DNA of 64,000 nt from positions 2,738,001-2,802,000 of the forward strand of contig CP114483.1 in assembly GCA_027186245.1 (NCBI GenBank), written 5' to 3'. Below the pieces are notes generated by a model. It made no database searches. It worked only from the letters and a program-made list of their open reading frames with translations, and had not been told where the DNA came from. The position numbers were made by a program, and so were the translations under genes. Below are positions 10,842 through 23,255 of the stretch, piece by piece (the stretch's first letter is position 1; each line of letters opens with the position of its first letter). This DNA is from Coriaria nepalensis (lineage: Eukaryota > Streptophyta > Magnoliopsida > Cucurbitales > Coriariaceae).

Positions 10842-13607
10842 ATGAACGACCTCCTATCGGTAAATAATTTTTTATTTCTGCTCATTATTGTTTTCTCATA
10901 ATTTTATTTTTTTCTGAAATTTCCCCCCTTTTTTTTTGTGTGTGTTTTCTTAATGCATTTGGGATGACAAGGTTATTGCAGGGTTCGTATGAGATCCAAA
11001 GGGGTCAAAGTTCTCGAGAAGGGGACATTGAGTTAGGGACGAATGCCGCCATGAATTCTGGAGAGCTTGGTTTGGAAAGTTTTCTGAAACAGGTTTTTTT
11101 TTTTTCTTTTTCTCCCTTTTGGAGACTTTCTTTCTGTTTACTACCCTTTAATTTTCTGCTTCAACGTCTCACCTAAAATCTATGTGATGATTAAGGATAT
11201 GGATGTCTTAAAATAAAAAATAAAAAAATCTTTGTTCAGGTCGAACAGATTGACAAACAAAATGAGAAACTGGATAAGCTACTCCGAAAACTCCAGGTAA
11301 AACATGCTGTTGTCTCTCTTCAAAATCTCGGCTTTTTCTTGTTCTTTCTTGCTTCCTCTGTGTTCATATTTCTTCCCTATTCAACTGTTGCTTTATTCAT
11401 TGAGAACTCTGTGAAGATGTTTGGTTAAAAGCTTTTGATTGTTAGCATTTTCTTGCGAATCTCGAATGCAGGACACGCATAAAGAATCCATTGGTGTGAC
11501 GAAGGCTCCTCCTATGAAAGGTACTTATTTTAACTTATCATTTATCTATTTACTTATTATTATTTTTCTGAAGAGTTCATTGTCATTAACCTTCTGTCAT
11601 GAAATCCGTCATTCAGCAATCAAGCAGCGAATGGAAAAAGATGTCGATGAAGTAGGAAGAGTTGCTCGTTTTGTGAAGTCAAAGATTGAAGAACTTGATA
11701 GAGAGGTGAAGACCTCTTGCTTGTTTTTACTAATTTGATTTGTTGTATAGCGATTGATTTTATGACTCTTTGGTTCTTCTTTTCAACTTTCTATTGTAAT
11801 TAGAATTTAGCAAACAGACAGAAGCCAGGGTGCGGAAAAGGAACAGGTGTAGATAGATCCAGAACGGCAACTACTCTGTAAGCTCTATGTCAAACTTACT
11901 TTCATCTTCTCGTTAAGATGATATGTTTATTGACAAATCCCGACTTTCTTGATTGTTACATATCGTGTTGCAGTGCATTGAAAAAGAAGTTTAAGGACAA
12001 GATGACTCAATTCCAGGTAAGTCATACAGATGTCTTCCGCAAACGAAGGTCCTATCCCTTTAACTATGGACTCATTTTAAATCTGTTGTTAAAAGGACCT
12101 TCTATAAACGATACTTAAAATGTTTGCAGACTCTAAGGCAAGCCATCCATCAAGATTATCGAGAAGTTGTTGAGCGACGTGTCTTTACGGGTTTGAACTT
12201 TGAACTCTTTTTGACTTGATTATTAGTTTCAAAAACTGAATGGTGTTTCTGCTTATATGAATTGGATGTAGTTTTCATATTTTGTTTGTTTGATGTGATT
12301 TTCAGTTACGGGTGAAAGAGCCGATGAAGAGGTTGTCCTTTTTGGCACTATCTATTATCTCATTCATTTGAGGATGTATATGTTCGGTCATATTCTGATT
12401 AGTTGACAAATTGCAGACAATTGACAAGTTGATTGAGACTGGAGAGTGTAAACAAATTTTTCAAAAGGCGATACAGGAACAAGGGCGAGGGCAGGTCATC
12501 ACTACTTCCCTCTTCTTATCTTTCAGCTTTCGCATTTGCATACACTTCATTCTACATGCCTTTGGGTATATGCCCCTTTTTGAGAATTGAGTTTGAAATA
12601 AATCGGAGTGGAGTTAGACCCTAGTTTGATATGAATCTTTGTAGAAAATTGATCTCTTCTTAAGATAATGAGTAGACCTAATAAAATTGCAAGTTAAATT
12701 CCAGCCGGAACTTAAGTTGCTTGTGGTATATATGTATGTAGCATCTATAAATCACTTTGACGTGATCCTTCATCAGTGCATTGGACAGCTAGTTTTTTCC
12801 TGTTTTTGAGATGTCCATATTTGATCAAACCGGCATTTGTAGATAAAATGGTTTCTTGTTATACAGATAGTGGACGCACTAGCAGAAATTCATGAACGTC
12901 ACGGCGCAGTTGTAGAACTGGAGAAAAAGCTTCTTGGACTACAGCAGGTATAAGTACTGGTTTCTTGCATTCATCCCTACATATTTGATCATAAATAATA
13001 CCTCGTTGCTATATTCTGACCCATCTAATCTAATATCGGAACTCAAAAATGTTAATTTCATGGTAGCAACTCAATAATTTTGAAATACTGGCTAGTGGCC
13101 GCAGTTTTTCCCGGTACACGAATGGCAGTATGAAACGGTGGACCTATTTTGAGCTTGATTCGTTAATCACAGTATTCAATTCGCAATTGCCCTAGAATTA
13201 TGCTCTCTTATATATAACCTGTAACTTTATTGCAGGTATTTCTGGATTTGGCCGTCTTGGTGGATGCACAAGGGGATATGCTCGACAATATAGAATCACA
13301 TGTAAACATAGCTTGGCCCCAAAAATTTCCTTTCATGCATTTATTTTTAGAGTAATTAGTCTAAAATCAAGAAGAATCAAATGATATAATGCAGGTTTCA
13401 GGTGCAGTGGATCATGTGCAACACGGAAACAATGCTCTCCAAAAGGCCAAGAAACTACAGAAGGGTACAAGGAAATGGATGTTCATTGGCATTCTCATTC
13501 TTCTTGCCGTCGCTGCAATCATAGTTCTAGGCGTTCTTAAGCCATGGCAGAGTCGTGCTCCTCGTGGACCTCGTGGTGATGAAGTCCCTCCCCAATTTCG
13601 TGGATAA
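10842..13607 (+). CDS. SYP132: Qa-SNARE syntaxin of the SYP13 group (SYP132-like), 321 aa, 13 exons
   Basis: Exons: 10842-10859, 10982-11092, 11240-11296, 11472-11520, 11617-11705, 11804-11877, 11974-12016, 12130-12190, 12306-12331, 12417-12494, 12867-12947, 13236-13301, 13395-13607. All phases agree. The start [21 protein letters not shown], the Habc region ([20 protein letters not shown]), [20 protein letters not shown] and the Qa-SNARE motif (about 204-262; central-layer Gln at about 241 in VDAQGDM) match SYP132. A membrane anchor follows at about 279-298 ([19 protein letters not shown]). The many short exons fit the SYP13 rather than the SYP11/12 branch. SYP132 is the constitutive plasma-membrane syntaxin for secretion and cytokinesis. 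The tail after the anchor is unusually long for a tail-anchored SNARE ([18 protein letters not shown]...). Confidence 0.95.
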
Positions 13608-13765
13608 ATATAGTTTCAAAGAAAAATCCTGTAACTAAGATTGGCAGGGCAGCTCTGTTTCAATTGAAAAATATACAGCCCACAATTATTCCTTAATATA
13701 AATAAATGCCAAAAAAGAAAACAATTTATCAACTATCATTCACAAAACTATCACTTGAGAAAAAT

Positions 13766-16277
13766 TTAAGTGCACTTTGTCGTAGCCACAACTCGTACAT
13801 GCCACTTAAAATGCTCCCTCACTTTCAACACAGTGCTTTGTAATTTCAAGTACTCCTCTGAAGTTATACTTTTCAGAATCTTCTTAAGCAATGGAATGTC
13901 CGAAGCCAAGACAACTACCGAGAAACTGTTCCAATTCAAAACATCCATGAAAGGAAGGTCATAGTAATCAGCAATGATGACAGGAACACATCCGTAGAAT
14001 ATTGAATCTCCAACACGAGCGGTGTTCACTTCAAACCCTTTTAGCATGAAGGCAGAACTTGCTGCCTAGTAGCTCATCCTCATAAGGCGTCTTGAGTCGA
14101 CCAGAGTGCACGAAAATTTCCATGTCATTTTTCCATGCTTTGACAACCTGTTGACGTACTGGCGAGTTCATTGCTCCCGCGAAAAATGCTAGTTTTTTCC
14201 TGTCATACGTTGATTTTTAATGTTAACAGACTAACAGTGTATCAATCATATGTATATATATACATATCACTACTTCTGCCTAAAATCCTAATGTTAGAAC
14301 AAAGTTGCTGCTAAAAGTGTTTAACAGTAGTGTACTTTTCAAAACATACTATGGTCTTATAAATGAGAAACAATAACTTGTACCTCTTTGTCGTAGCAAG
14401 ATTAGGGGGGTCCACTTGTCTAGGCCAAACTTGAGGGAGACAAGCATCCTAGTGAGTAATGTATCCCTGTAAGAAATAGGTAGAAGAACACACAATTTGG
14501 ATGACATTGAATTTGGCAGCACCGGATTTATCCATGGCAGACTGGCCAACAGAATGACAAGCCACATGAAAATGATCAGCTCCTCTTGTCCAGTTCCAAC
14601 AAAACCCGGAATGCCTCGAACGCTTACCCTACGGTCATTTCGCAACCCGGCAATAGAGAGTGGCGTGAAGAAAAGATGTGCCTTGTTTGGATCCTTCGTG
14701 ATGAAATGGCTTTTCATAAGAGCCTTCTTGAAGTAACTTTCACTCGCGTAATTGCCCCCGGGTTCGGACTTCTCCGGAAAAAGCACCCTTGCGAAGGGAT
14801 CGTCTCCGTCGTGCGGGTAAACATATATTTTGAAGCTCTTTACCATTTCACCGTAGTCCTCCACAAACATGTCTTTATCATGGAACACCTCCAGCTTGTT
14901 CGAATGATCAAAATGTCCTGACTCATAAACCAACAGTCAAAACTTTGTTCGTATTACCTCGTTAGATTAAAAAATTAATAAGACATAATATTAGAAAATT
15001 AACATCTCGACATGTTATGTTTGTCCTTAATTTTGTGTAGAGCTCACTTTATGTAAATAAAAAGTTAAAGTTATTTATGGTTCTCCTCCGTGAGAATTTT
15101 GAATCGGTATATATAGTATGCTCAAAATGATTAATATATGAATGAGAAATTAAATCTCAAAGTACAATAATTGGAATAGTTTAAAATAAAAAAAATGAGA
15201 TAAATTTTTTATCCGACATTGAAAATGAGAACAAGTGAGAGAGTATTTATATAGAATTACATATTTATTAATGTATAATAAAATATAAGCTAGAATGATT
15301 TTTCTTGAGTACGCTTGCAAGATGGGTGCAAATATGGATCAGATTGAGTTTGGCTCATGTGCGTTCGCACCTGAGCGCGCTGAACATTGACTTGAAAATG
15401 ACAATATTTGCCTTGAGCCTCTTTTAGGTTTTTCTCCTAATTTTTTTTTCTTTGTTATGCAAAAACATATGAAGATATAAAAAATATGATTTAATTTTCA
15501 ATTTTATCATATTTAAATATGTATTCAATTCATCGAAATAATATCGGTGGTGCATCGTTACTGTTCGTCTCTATTGTATCATGGGAGACAGACGTCATTC
15601 CACTTTATGCACTAATATGAAAAGATGAATTTATTTTAAAAAAATTATTGTATAACAAGTATCGATTTGATTCTTAATTTCTTACCTCACTATTTTCAAT
15701 CTTATGTTAAATTATTTATTATGTTTAACATTATATTTTATTATTCAAGTACATTTTTTATTTTATATATTATGATTCTATTTTTCTATTTTACCATTTA
15801 TTGCTTACAAATTATATTTACTATATTATTATTTATTATATTATATCTATTTTTTATTTTTCTATTTATTATATATAACTCCTACCATACTACCTTTATT
15901 TTTATTATGTAACTCATACGCATAACATTTAAAATAATATTAACAAAAAAAAAAAAAAAGGATGGCAAGTTTATCATCAATTTGCATTAAAATTATTAGG
16001 ACCAACTGATCAATGTCAATTTCCTCAACACATGAGCCAGCCAAAGAAACAAAAGGGAAAAATAAATTAAAAAGAAATATTTAATATTAGTTAAGAAGGT
16101 ACCATTTGAAACCAACTCACGAGGCAGAGGCACTCTAACAGATGGTGGTTGACTTTGGATTGTCTGACCATCCTCTGGCAAACGACCATACTTAGGCAGC
16201 AGCTTGAAGCTAGATTTAGCCGAAACATTCGGAAATAAAATTCGGATGTAAAAAGCTTGTCTTAGATTCCTGAACAC
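13766..16277 (-). pseudogene. GT47 exostosin-family glycosyltransferase, disrupted
   Basis: Recognisable exons: about 16103-16277 (stem region, KYGRLPEDGQTIQSQPPSVR), 14384-14917 and 13766-14199. Exon junction phases still fit (VSN|GHFDHSNK and TTKR|KKLAFFAG). Exostosin motifs are clear: SFKIYVYPHDGDDPFARV, NYASESYFKKALMKSHF, then GADHFHVACHSVG in a second frame, and FFAGAMNSPVRQQVVKAWK. Two lesions break the frame. In exon 2, near 14591-14615, sequence passes from RGIPGF straight to WNWTRGADHF in another frame, with the usual intervening residues (about 15) missing. In exon 3, near 14037-14049, an extra A makes FCLHA run into a stop, while GFEVNTARVGDSIFYG continues in the next frame. GT47 enzymes build xylan, pectin and xyloglucan side chains in the Golgi. 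It converges with the SYP132 gene, 158 bp away. Confidence 0.85.
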
Positions 16278-16299
16278 TTCTTGATGATGATGCTATTAA

Positions 16300-18652
16300 C
16301 CTTATGGTAGGTTAAGTGGTGTGAAGAAGAATCATCATGATCATGAAGGGAAGAGGTGTTAAAAACAGATAACAGGATTAAAGCTGTGGAAGAACAAGTC
16401 AACATGACCAGTTCAACTGAAGATTCAAAGTTTAAAATGTCCGCAACAAATCTCTTATCTGCAAAATCTATTAGTTAGGCATGTAATCTAATCAGATGAT
16501 GTATAGACTGTTTAGTTAAATGTTATTATTTTGTAACAGAACGAGTTCATCTGAACTCTATTTAAATACTTTGTAGTTCACGAATGCATATATAAGAGAG
16601 TTCCAAAACAAAGCATTCTTCTACAAAAGCCGAGTTAGTTAGCATTAAACATGTGAGCAGGAAGCAAAATAATCGGAACGATAATCCGGATTGAAAAGAG
16701 TTTACGATAACCGAAGAATTGGCCATGAATTTGAAAGAGGTAGGAAGGAAGGGAGAAAAACAATGGCGGCCTGCTGATTACGTGAATGAATGAATGCAGA
16801 TGGCAGTTTAATTCAATTTGATAGAACATGAGACGACGACCAATTTGTGCAATTATTACTTAAATATCGTTCGTAACATGTGAGAGATGGCATATCTCAT
16901 GGCACTTAGCTTTCTTGAGATGGAGAACAATTAGAAAAGTATGAATGACAAGATCATCATTGTGTGTCAACATCAAATAATTATTATTCAGCTACTTCTT
17001 TAATCAACCTATACATACATATATACATACATGTATTTGATATGATCTTAATCTTTTATAGAAATTCATTGCAAGTCCTTAATCGAGGTTACATGCTATA
17101 TTGATCGGACAATCTGAGCATAAACTTGTCGGACGTTTATTTGCTAGCCCCGTGACTTGTTCTTGTTCGGGAACTATTTAAAAATTTAAGGACGAAAATG
17201 AATAAATAGTAAAAATTTCTGGACAAAAATGATAAATATTTTAACCTATATAATTTCATCTGTATTCATTTTTTCTCTTGGTTCCACCACCGGACGTATC
17301 ATCAACATATATACCATAATCTTGTTGGCTCTACTCTTAAAGAGTAAGAAAACATGTTAATATACATACTGATTGTTTGGTTCGATTAATCTTGAGATGG
17401 AAATTTGTTAAACATGTTGAAGTGGGATTGAATTGTCAGAAAAATAAAACGATTCCGTACTTTCTGTATATTACTAATTCCTAATCCTAGCTTAGGTAGC
17501 TTATAAGTAAGCATTAAATTCATTTTTATCTGTTTAATAAACTAAATTAACTAATCATGACTTGGTAAGTGGACGAAAATGACCTCAATCGTATGCGATA
17601 GGCAGCTGAAGAAACACAGCCCATGATTGTTGGAGAAAGAAAGGTAGGTCCTTTTTTTTTTTTTTTTTCCCTTTCTTTTAGATTATGTTTCTCTGACAGA
17701 ACGTTTGGTTAGCTAGTTGAGCTAAAAATTATACTGCCCCACGTGATACTGAACTAACAATCTTACCTTCATAAGTAACTCTTGTTCAACAAGTACTGCT
17801 TCTGCTTCTTCTGCAATATCAATTTGATTCTCCCATCCATATCTATATATAATTGTCTCTTTCTTCATGAACTTGTTGATGGCGTCATCTATCATAGGGA
17901 GCTGGAGCTTGTTCATTTACTTTTGTAATTTTTTTTCCAGGTTAGGCCTCTTTTTCTCCATTTGATTAATTAAAGTTTCATTCGTATGTATATAGTTTAT
18001 TGGTTTCCTTCCTGGGATTGGGAGATGCGTGATGGATATCATGCATGGAATTTTGCTTAATTAGCTTGAATTAATTTGAATGAATTATATATTGGCAGTA
18101 AACCTCACAACACATTGCTAGTACTAATTGATTCGTTTTTTTTTTCTGGAAAAGAGAAGAACTCGATCGATCATTTTAAAAGTAAGTTTTAGGGTTAGAT
18201 TAAGCGAAAGAATTCATACTTTTAAGCCGATCTTGTCTATGGATAAATTGAGACCATTCGTCTTTCATCAAACATCAAAAAGATGAGATGAAATCACATA
18301 GAAAGTTGCTTCATTTCGGCTAATTTTTAGCCTTTAAAAAAGTAATCTGCTTCATTTAACCAAAATGAATCCGCTTCATACGTGGTTTTATCTCATCCTT
18401 TCGATTAGATGAGAGACGAATGCCTTCAAATTATGCATAGACAGAGTCCGCATAGAAGCACGTAGCCAGCGAATCCTTTCTCTTTGATTAGCGTTCCTTT
18501 TGATAACGCGAATGAAAAGAAAAACATGTTTCAGTAGGGAAACTACATGCCAATTGAGAAAACGCTAAAGAAAACAAAAAGTTTTAATTACCGATCAACC
18601 AGGTTAGTACAATAATATCTTACAGAAACAAGACAGTATTAGTCATTATTTT

Positions 18653-18699
<47 letters not shown>

Positions 18700-21136
18700 G
18701 CTGGAAAAGCTACATGGTATTCCATGTCATAAGTCAACTTTTTTACGATTGTGACGGCTGTTGCCTTGTCTATATATACATCTGATAAAGTCTCTGAATT
18801 GATTATTTTAGTTCTTGAGAATATAATGTACAATTTAATTTGTTGTTGGAAATTATAATATGAAACATATGGCACTGACCCTAGAAAAGGAGACGACAGA
18901 GTAAGTTCTGGATTGTGGTTTGGCCCGAAAAAGAAACAAAATAAAGCAATTAGAGGAATATAAACATATATATATATATATATATATATCAATGACACAA
19001 CGCACTATCTAACCTTCTTACAGTGGAATTACAATTGACGTTCCCCTTCTGAAAGTCAGTCTAGCTACTAAGGATTTTGAACCAGCACCAATGAAATGAT
19101 CAGCTCATGAGTCATGACCCAATTCATGTATTAGTCTAACATGTATATGATAAACGAGTGGAAAAGTGTGCAGTTCTTATAATTACAAGAAGTGATATAC
19201 GAATAGCAAATATTGCACTAGCTAGGAATGATGGTTGGAATAAAAGCTCATCAATAATGTGCAAGAGATGCATCTGGAAACGATGCTTGCAATGCGTCGG
19301 TGCGGGACATTAATTCTCATACTTAATATCATGTTGATATGTAGATATGTTCAAAAGGTATCAATAAAACCAAACCAAAACTTATACAAGCTGCAACACT
19401 TTGTTGAATATATATCCTACATACCCATTGTAGTCCCTTTCCATTCTCACAAGGTTTTTCAACCATTACCAGCAATGTAAAAGGAGTAGAGCTTTAGCCT
19501 AAAGATATGATTGAAGATATATAGGTATCCAATCTATAGAAGGTTTAGTTTCATGATCAGAATCGGACAGTCCGTTTTAGAATGTGCAAATGGATGATAT
19601 AACCTTTGATTACCCACCGCTACCGATCAAGTCTGTATGATCATCGTGTGAAAAGAAAATTTAATCATCCAAATAAACTTCAAGAAAAGCTAGTATTTGT
19701 AAATCCTATTAGATCGGTGACGAAAGATTTTGCATTAATAATAGATTGAGGGTTTATATATAAGAGAACTAAGAGTCTAAGGATGAGGCTTAGGGTCATT
19801 AAGTGGCCTTTTGTCACTCTGGTCATCATGCTTAAAGCTTAAGACCGAGTTTGTGGTTTAAGACTAATAAGTTATAGGTTTAGGACCGTTGTAGTGAGAA
19901 AAGCATACTTGTGTGGTGAAGAGTGTAAAAGTGAATCAAATTTAGTCAGATTATAAGGTACTTATATTTCTGTGATCTGCCTACTTCTAGTCCATTTCTT
20001 AGAGTTAGCTCTTTGTTTTGTAACATCACGACTCATGTCTCTTTTAGATGATCACTACCTAATCCTTCTCACACATGAAAAGCTCAACTAGGGCCTTCAA
20101 AACTTTAGAAATTTCGATTTCTTGTTTAGTGATGAATCCCTAGTTAAGTTGATTAAAGAAGTCTGGAACCGATCCAATCGATAGAAATGTAACCTCTAAA
20201 CTCAAAAAGACCAAATTTTTGGTTAAGAATTGGCTCACTAAGCATAACATAAGTTGGGTCTCTCTCCCAAGGAAACAGCAGGAGAGTTGGACACCTTTTG
20301 GAAGAGACCGGAATTAGGGCTTTACTCCGACATCTACTATATATATGTACACTCACTCTCCAGAGATTTCCTTAGAAACGATGTCAAAATGAGGATATAT
20401 AGCACTTGGAGGCAAAATATTAGAGTTAAATCATAAATGACATTTTGGCGGGGACCTCCATCAATAGTGCTAGAATACTTCTACTGCCTCCACTATATAT
20501 GCCATTACCATTGCAGTCACATACTCTTTACAGTCACCAAACGACGATCGCTCATTCGCCGAACACGAACAATTCTACCTTTAGAACTTAAAATCGTTCA
20601 TTATACTATATAATATATGACTTTAAAAACTAGTAGTTCTTAGGTGAACATGATCCATGGTCACCCTGTATACATTTCTCTTTCAAAGCATGCAATACTA
20701 TTAAGGAATCATGTTATTTAACGTTCACTGTTGTATTGAATAATGGTTTACATTTAATATATTACAGCTGTTAATTATTACCTTAATTATTGTAAATAAA
20801 ACACGTACTTCCTCAGCAAAATTCCATACATGTTGGAACTTGGAAACTAGAGAACTAGACATGCATGCATGATGCATGTATACGTATCTCCCTTAACAGA
20901 CCACTGGCATCTACCTACAGATTACTTGTACGCACGCGCACTTACATAAACATTGATATTCAAACATTGTTTCTCCTAAATCAACAAATGTTAACAAACA
21001 TCTATATATATCAAAAAACAAACATTCCACACAGCAAACTTACATGCTAGAGACTCTAGCATTCTAATAATTTCAATAGAAAAACTCTAGCATTTCTAAT
21101 AATTCTATATTTCATATATATAATTTGCATGCAGGA
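16300..21136. other. Long intergenic region, no supported gene
   Basis: About 4.8 kb without a recognisable domain. It includes (TC)18 at 18661-18696, a (TA)n tract near 18967-18990 and poly-T at 17650-17668. A minus-strand frame at 17722-17916 encodes a 64-residue acidic helical peptide (ENQIDIAEEAEAVLVEQE) with no recognised relative. It may be an isolated exon or chance. Confidence 0.5.
18661..18696. repeat. (TC)18 microsatellite
   Basis: Thirty-six uninterrupted bases of alternating T and C in gene-free DNA. Confidence 0.95.
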
Positions 21137-22152
21137 TCATTGTGTGTGATTGAGATGCATGTTTTGCTCGTGATCGATAGTACCTAAGGTATTAGCCATT
21201 GCAGACAGGATTTCAGCTTCCCACCCAGCATGAGTACCTGGATTGAAGTTCTGTGCAGAAGAGGTAATTAGAGGGTTGTTATTATAAGTTAATGGTGCAA
21301 ACAAATGATGATGGTTCATAGGCTTCTGTAGATAGTTGAGAAAGATGTTTTCATCATTAATCAATGACTCGACAAACGTTGACAATGTCAGGTCCTCGTT
21401 GCTATTATCCATGTCATTATCTTCTTCACTTTGAAATACTGCCCTCTTCAATCCCGGACCCAACTCCTGAGCTTCATTACAAGTAGTAATGAGCTGGTTT
21501 GTACTAGGTTCAGTCACAAGGGTATGAGAACAGCCTCCAGTTTGTTCCAAAGGAAGAGAATCATCAGGGTTACGATTATGGTTTAATTCCGGGTCGATGT
21601 TTTGGGGGGAACTAGGGTAAAGTATAAGGGGCTTGTGGGTCCTTGGATCAATTCCTTGGTTGATCAACTTCTTGCTTAGATGTGTATTCCAGTAGTTCTT
21701 GATCTCATTATCAGTACGTCCTGGAATTCTACCGGCTATTAACGACCACCTGATCAATCATGACACCCAAAATTTCGATAGCCATAAATTCTTTACTAAG
21801 ATTCAAGACCTAATAATTTGTGATTTATATCAACAATTAGTATGTATTATGAAAAGAATGGAATTAGATACCTATTTCCAAGCAAACGGTGGAGGCGTAG
21901 GATAAGATCTTCCTCATCAGGAGCAATATGGCCTCTCTTAACAGATGGTCGTAGATAATTCATCCAACGAAGACGACAACTCTTCCCACATCGGAGTAAA
22001 CCAGCTTTTTTCGGTAGAGTTCTCCAACGCCCTTCTCCTTCTCTTTTAATGTAATTTGCTAAGATTTCATCTTCTTCACGTGTCCATGGCCCTCTCTTTA
22101 TCCCCACTTTGCTACAACATGGCGTCTTGCTTGCAGTTGATGGAATCCTCAT
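21137..22152 (-). CDS. MYB5: R2R3-MYB transcription factor of the MYB5 group, 297 aa
   Basis: Two exons, 21872-22152 and 21137-21749, with a phase-matched junction at GNR|W. R2 spans about 20-70 ([37 protein letters not shown]) and R3 about 71-121 ([20 protein letters not shown]). The bHLH-interaction signature [D/E]Lx2[R/K]x3Lx6Lx3R is complete, from D82 to R101. The N-terminal TPCCSKVG(I/L)KRGPW block, [19 protein letters not shown] after R3 and a late FVESLINDE motif place it with Arabidopsis MYB5 and grape VvMYB5a/b. Those proteins act with bHLH and WD40 partners on flavonoid/proanthocyanidin genes, seed-coat mucilage and trichomes; the role here is inferred from them. ATG 22152 is chosen because the homologues begin MR(N/I). 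An upstream in-frame ATG at 22179 would add nine residues. Confidence 0.93.
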
Positions 22153-23255
22153 GAAGACGATGATGGTGATCTTCTGCAAATAATCGGTAAGTACGTATTG
22201 GGTTTGTTTTCTTCTTCTCTTTCTCTTTCAACTTCTAGCTATATGATGAGAAATGAGGTGAAGAAAGTTTCTAGGGTTCATAAAGATGGGTGTTCTATAG
22301 TTAGACGTAACTGTTGATCAAGAATAATGTGGATTTTATCATCACGATCGAGGCCCTCATATATCAATCTACTTTTTGGATGCCTATCGAATATCGATCG
22401 AGTCTATTGTTAATTACTTATATGGCGCGTCTTCTTGATTATTTTCTAGACAAGTCGTAGTGGGGCCCTGGAAATTAGCATTGAGCAAGAAAGTAGTACA
22501 CAGGAAGGTTGTGGACCATTTTGAGACAACAGTTGTCCTACGTTAATTGGTTAGTTAAGTTGCTACAGATGCAATATTTACTATTGCTATTTTGTTTTTT
22601 TGTTTTTGTTAGTTTTATCTTATCTAAATTGATGGGTCCTACGTTTTACGTTTTATTTACTATTTTTCTTATCCAAAATGATGTGTCCTACGTCTCTGCC
22701 ATGCAATAACTTATAAATTATAAGTAAGCCTAGCCTAGTTCCTGTTATGGAGGGCTAGCAGCTCTCCTAAATGGACCAGAATTCAATCGGATCTCTCTTC
22801 TTTGACCCTTGTGGTTGACTGATTTACTCTTCCCCATGCGCGGTGACACGTCAATGTTTCTAAATTTTACTTACGTACTAGGAATTTTTTTTTTTTTGGG
22901 GTAGTATAAGTAGAATTTGTATTCGGTCCGAACCCTGGTCTGAACGGATTTGCCTCCAAGAAGGCATACAACTTGGTGGTATAATGAAAGATTGTAAATG
23001 GCTATTTGAAGGGGACATTCATGAAGAATATGTGACATGGAAATGGTATATTCGATTGAAGCTAAACTTTTTTAAACACTTATGAAACATTAATGTTGTG
23101 GTTATACATATTATTAAAAATAAAATAATAAAAACCTAGTAAAAGGCAAAAATCATGTTTAGACTAACACCATTTTTCAGAAGAGGATAGCCAGAATGTG
23201 CACCATTTACAGAGACAGCAGAATAAGCAGAGCATATTCACAGATTAAGGCTTCT
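22153..23255. other. Intergenic, MYB5 promoter side
   Basis: AT-rich upstream region of MYB5 with no recognisable gene. Words resembling MYB/bHLH boxes are too short to call. Confidence 0.4.

Noticed and set aside
16635..16829. Minus-strand frame as a first exon of the GT47 locus
   Set aside because: No typical type II membrane anchor followed by a stem, and no splice site that joins it in phase to the 16103-16277 exon.
17722..17916. Minus-strand 64-residue acidic helical frame as a gene
   Set aside because: No partner exons, no recognised family, and the length is within chance; mentioned only in the intergenic entry.
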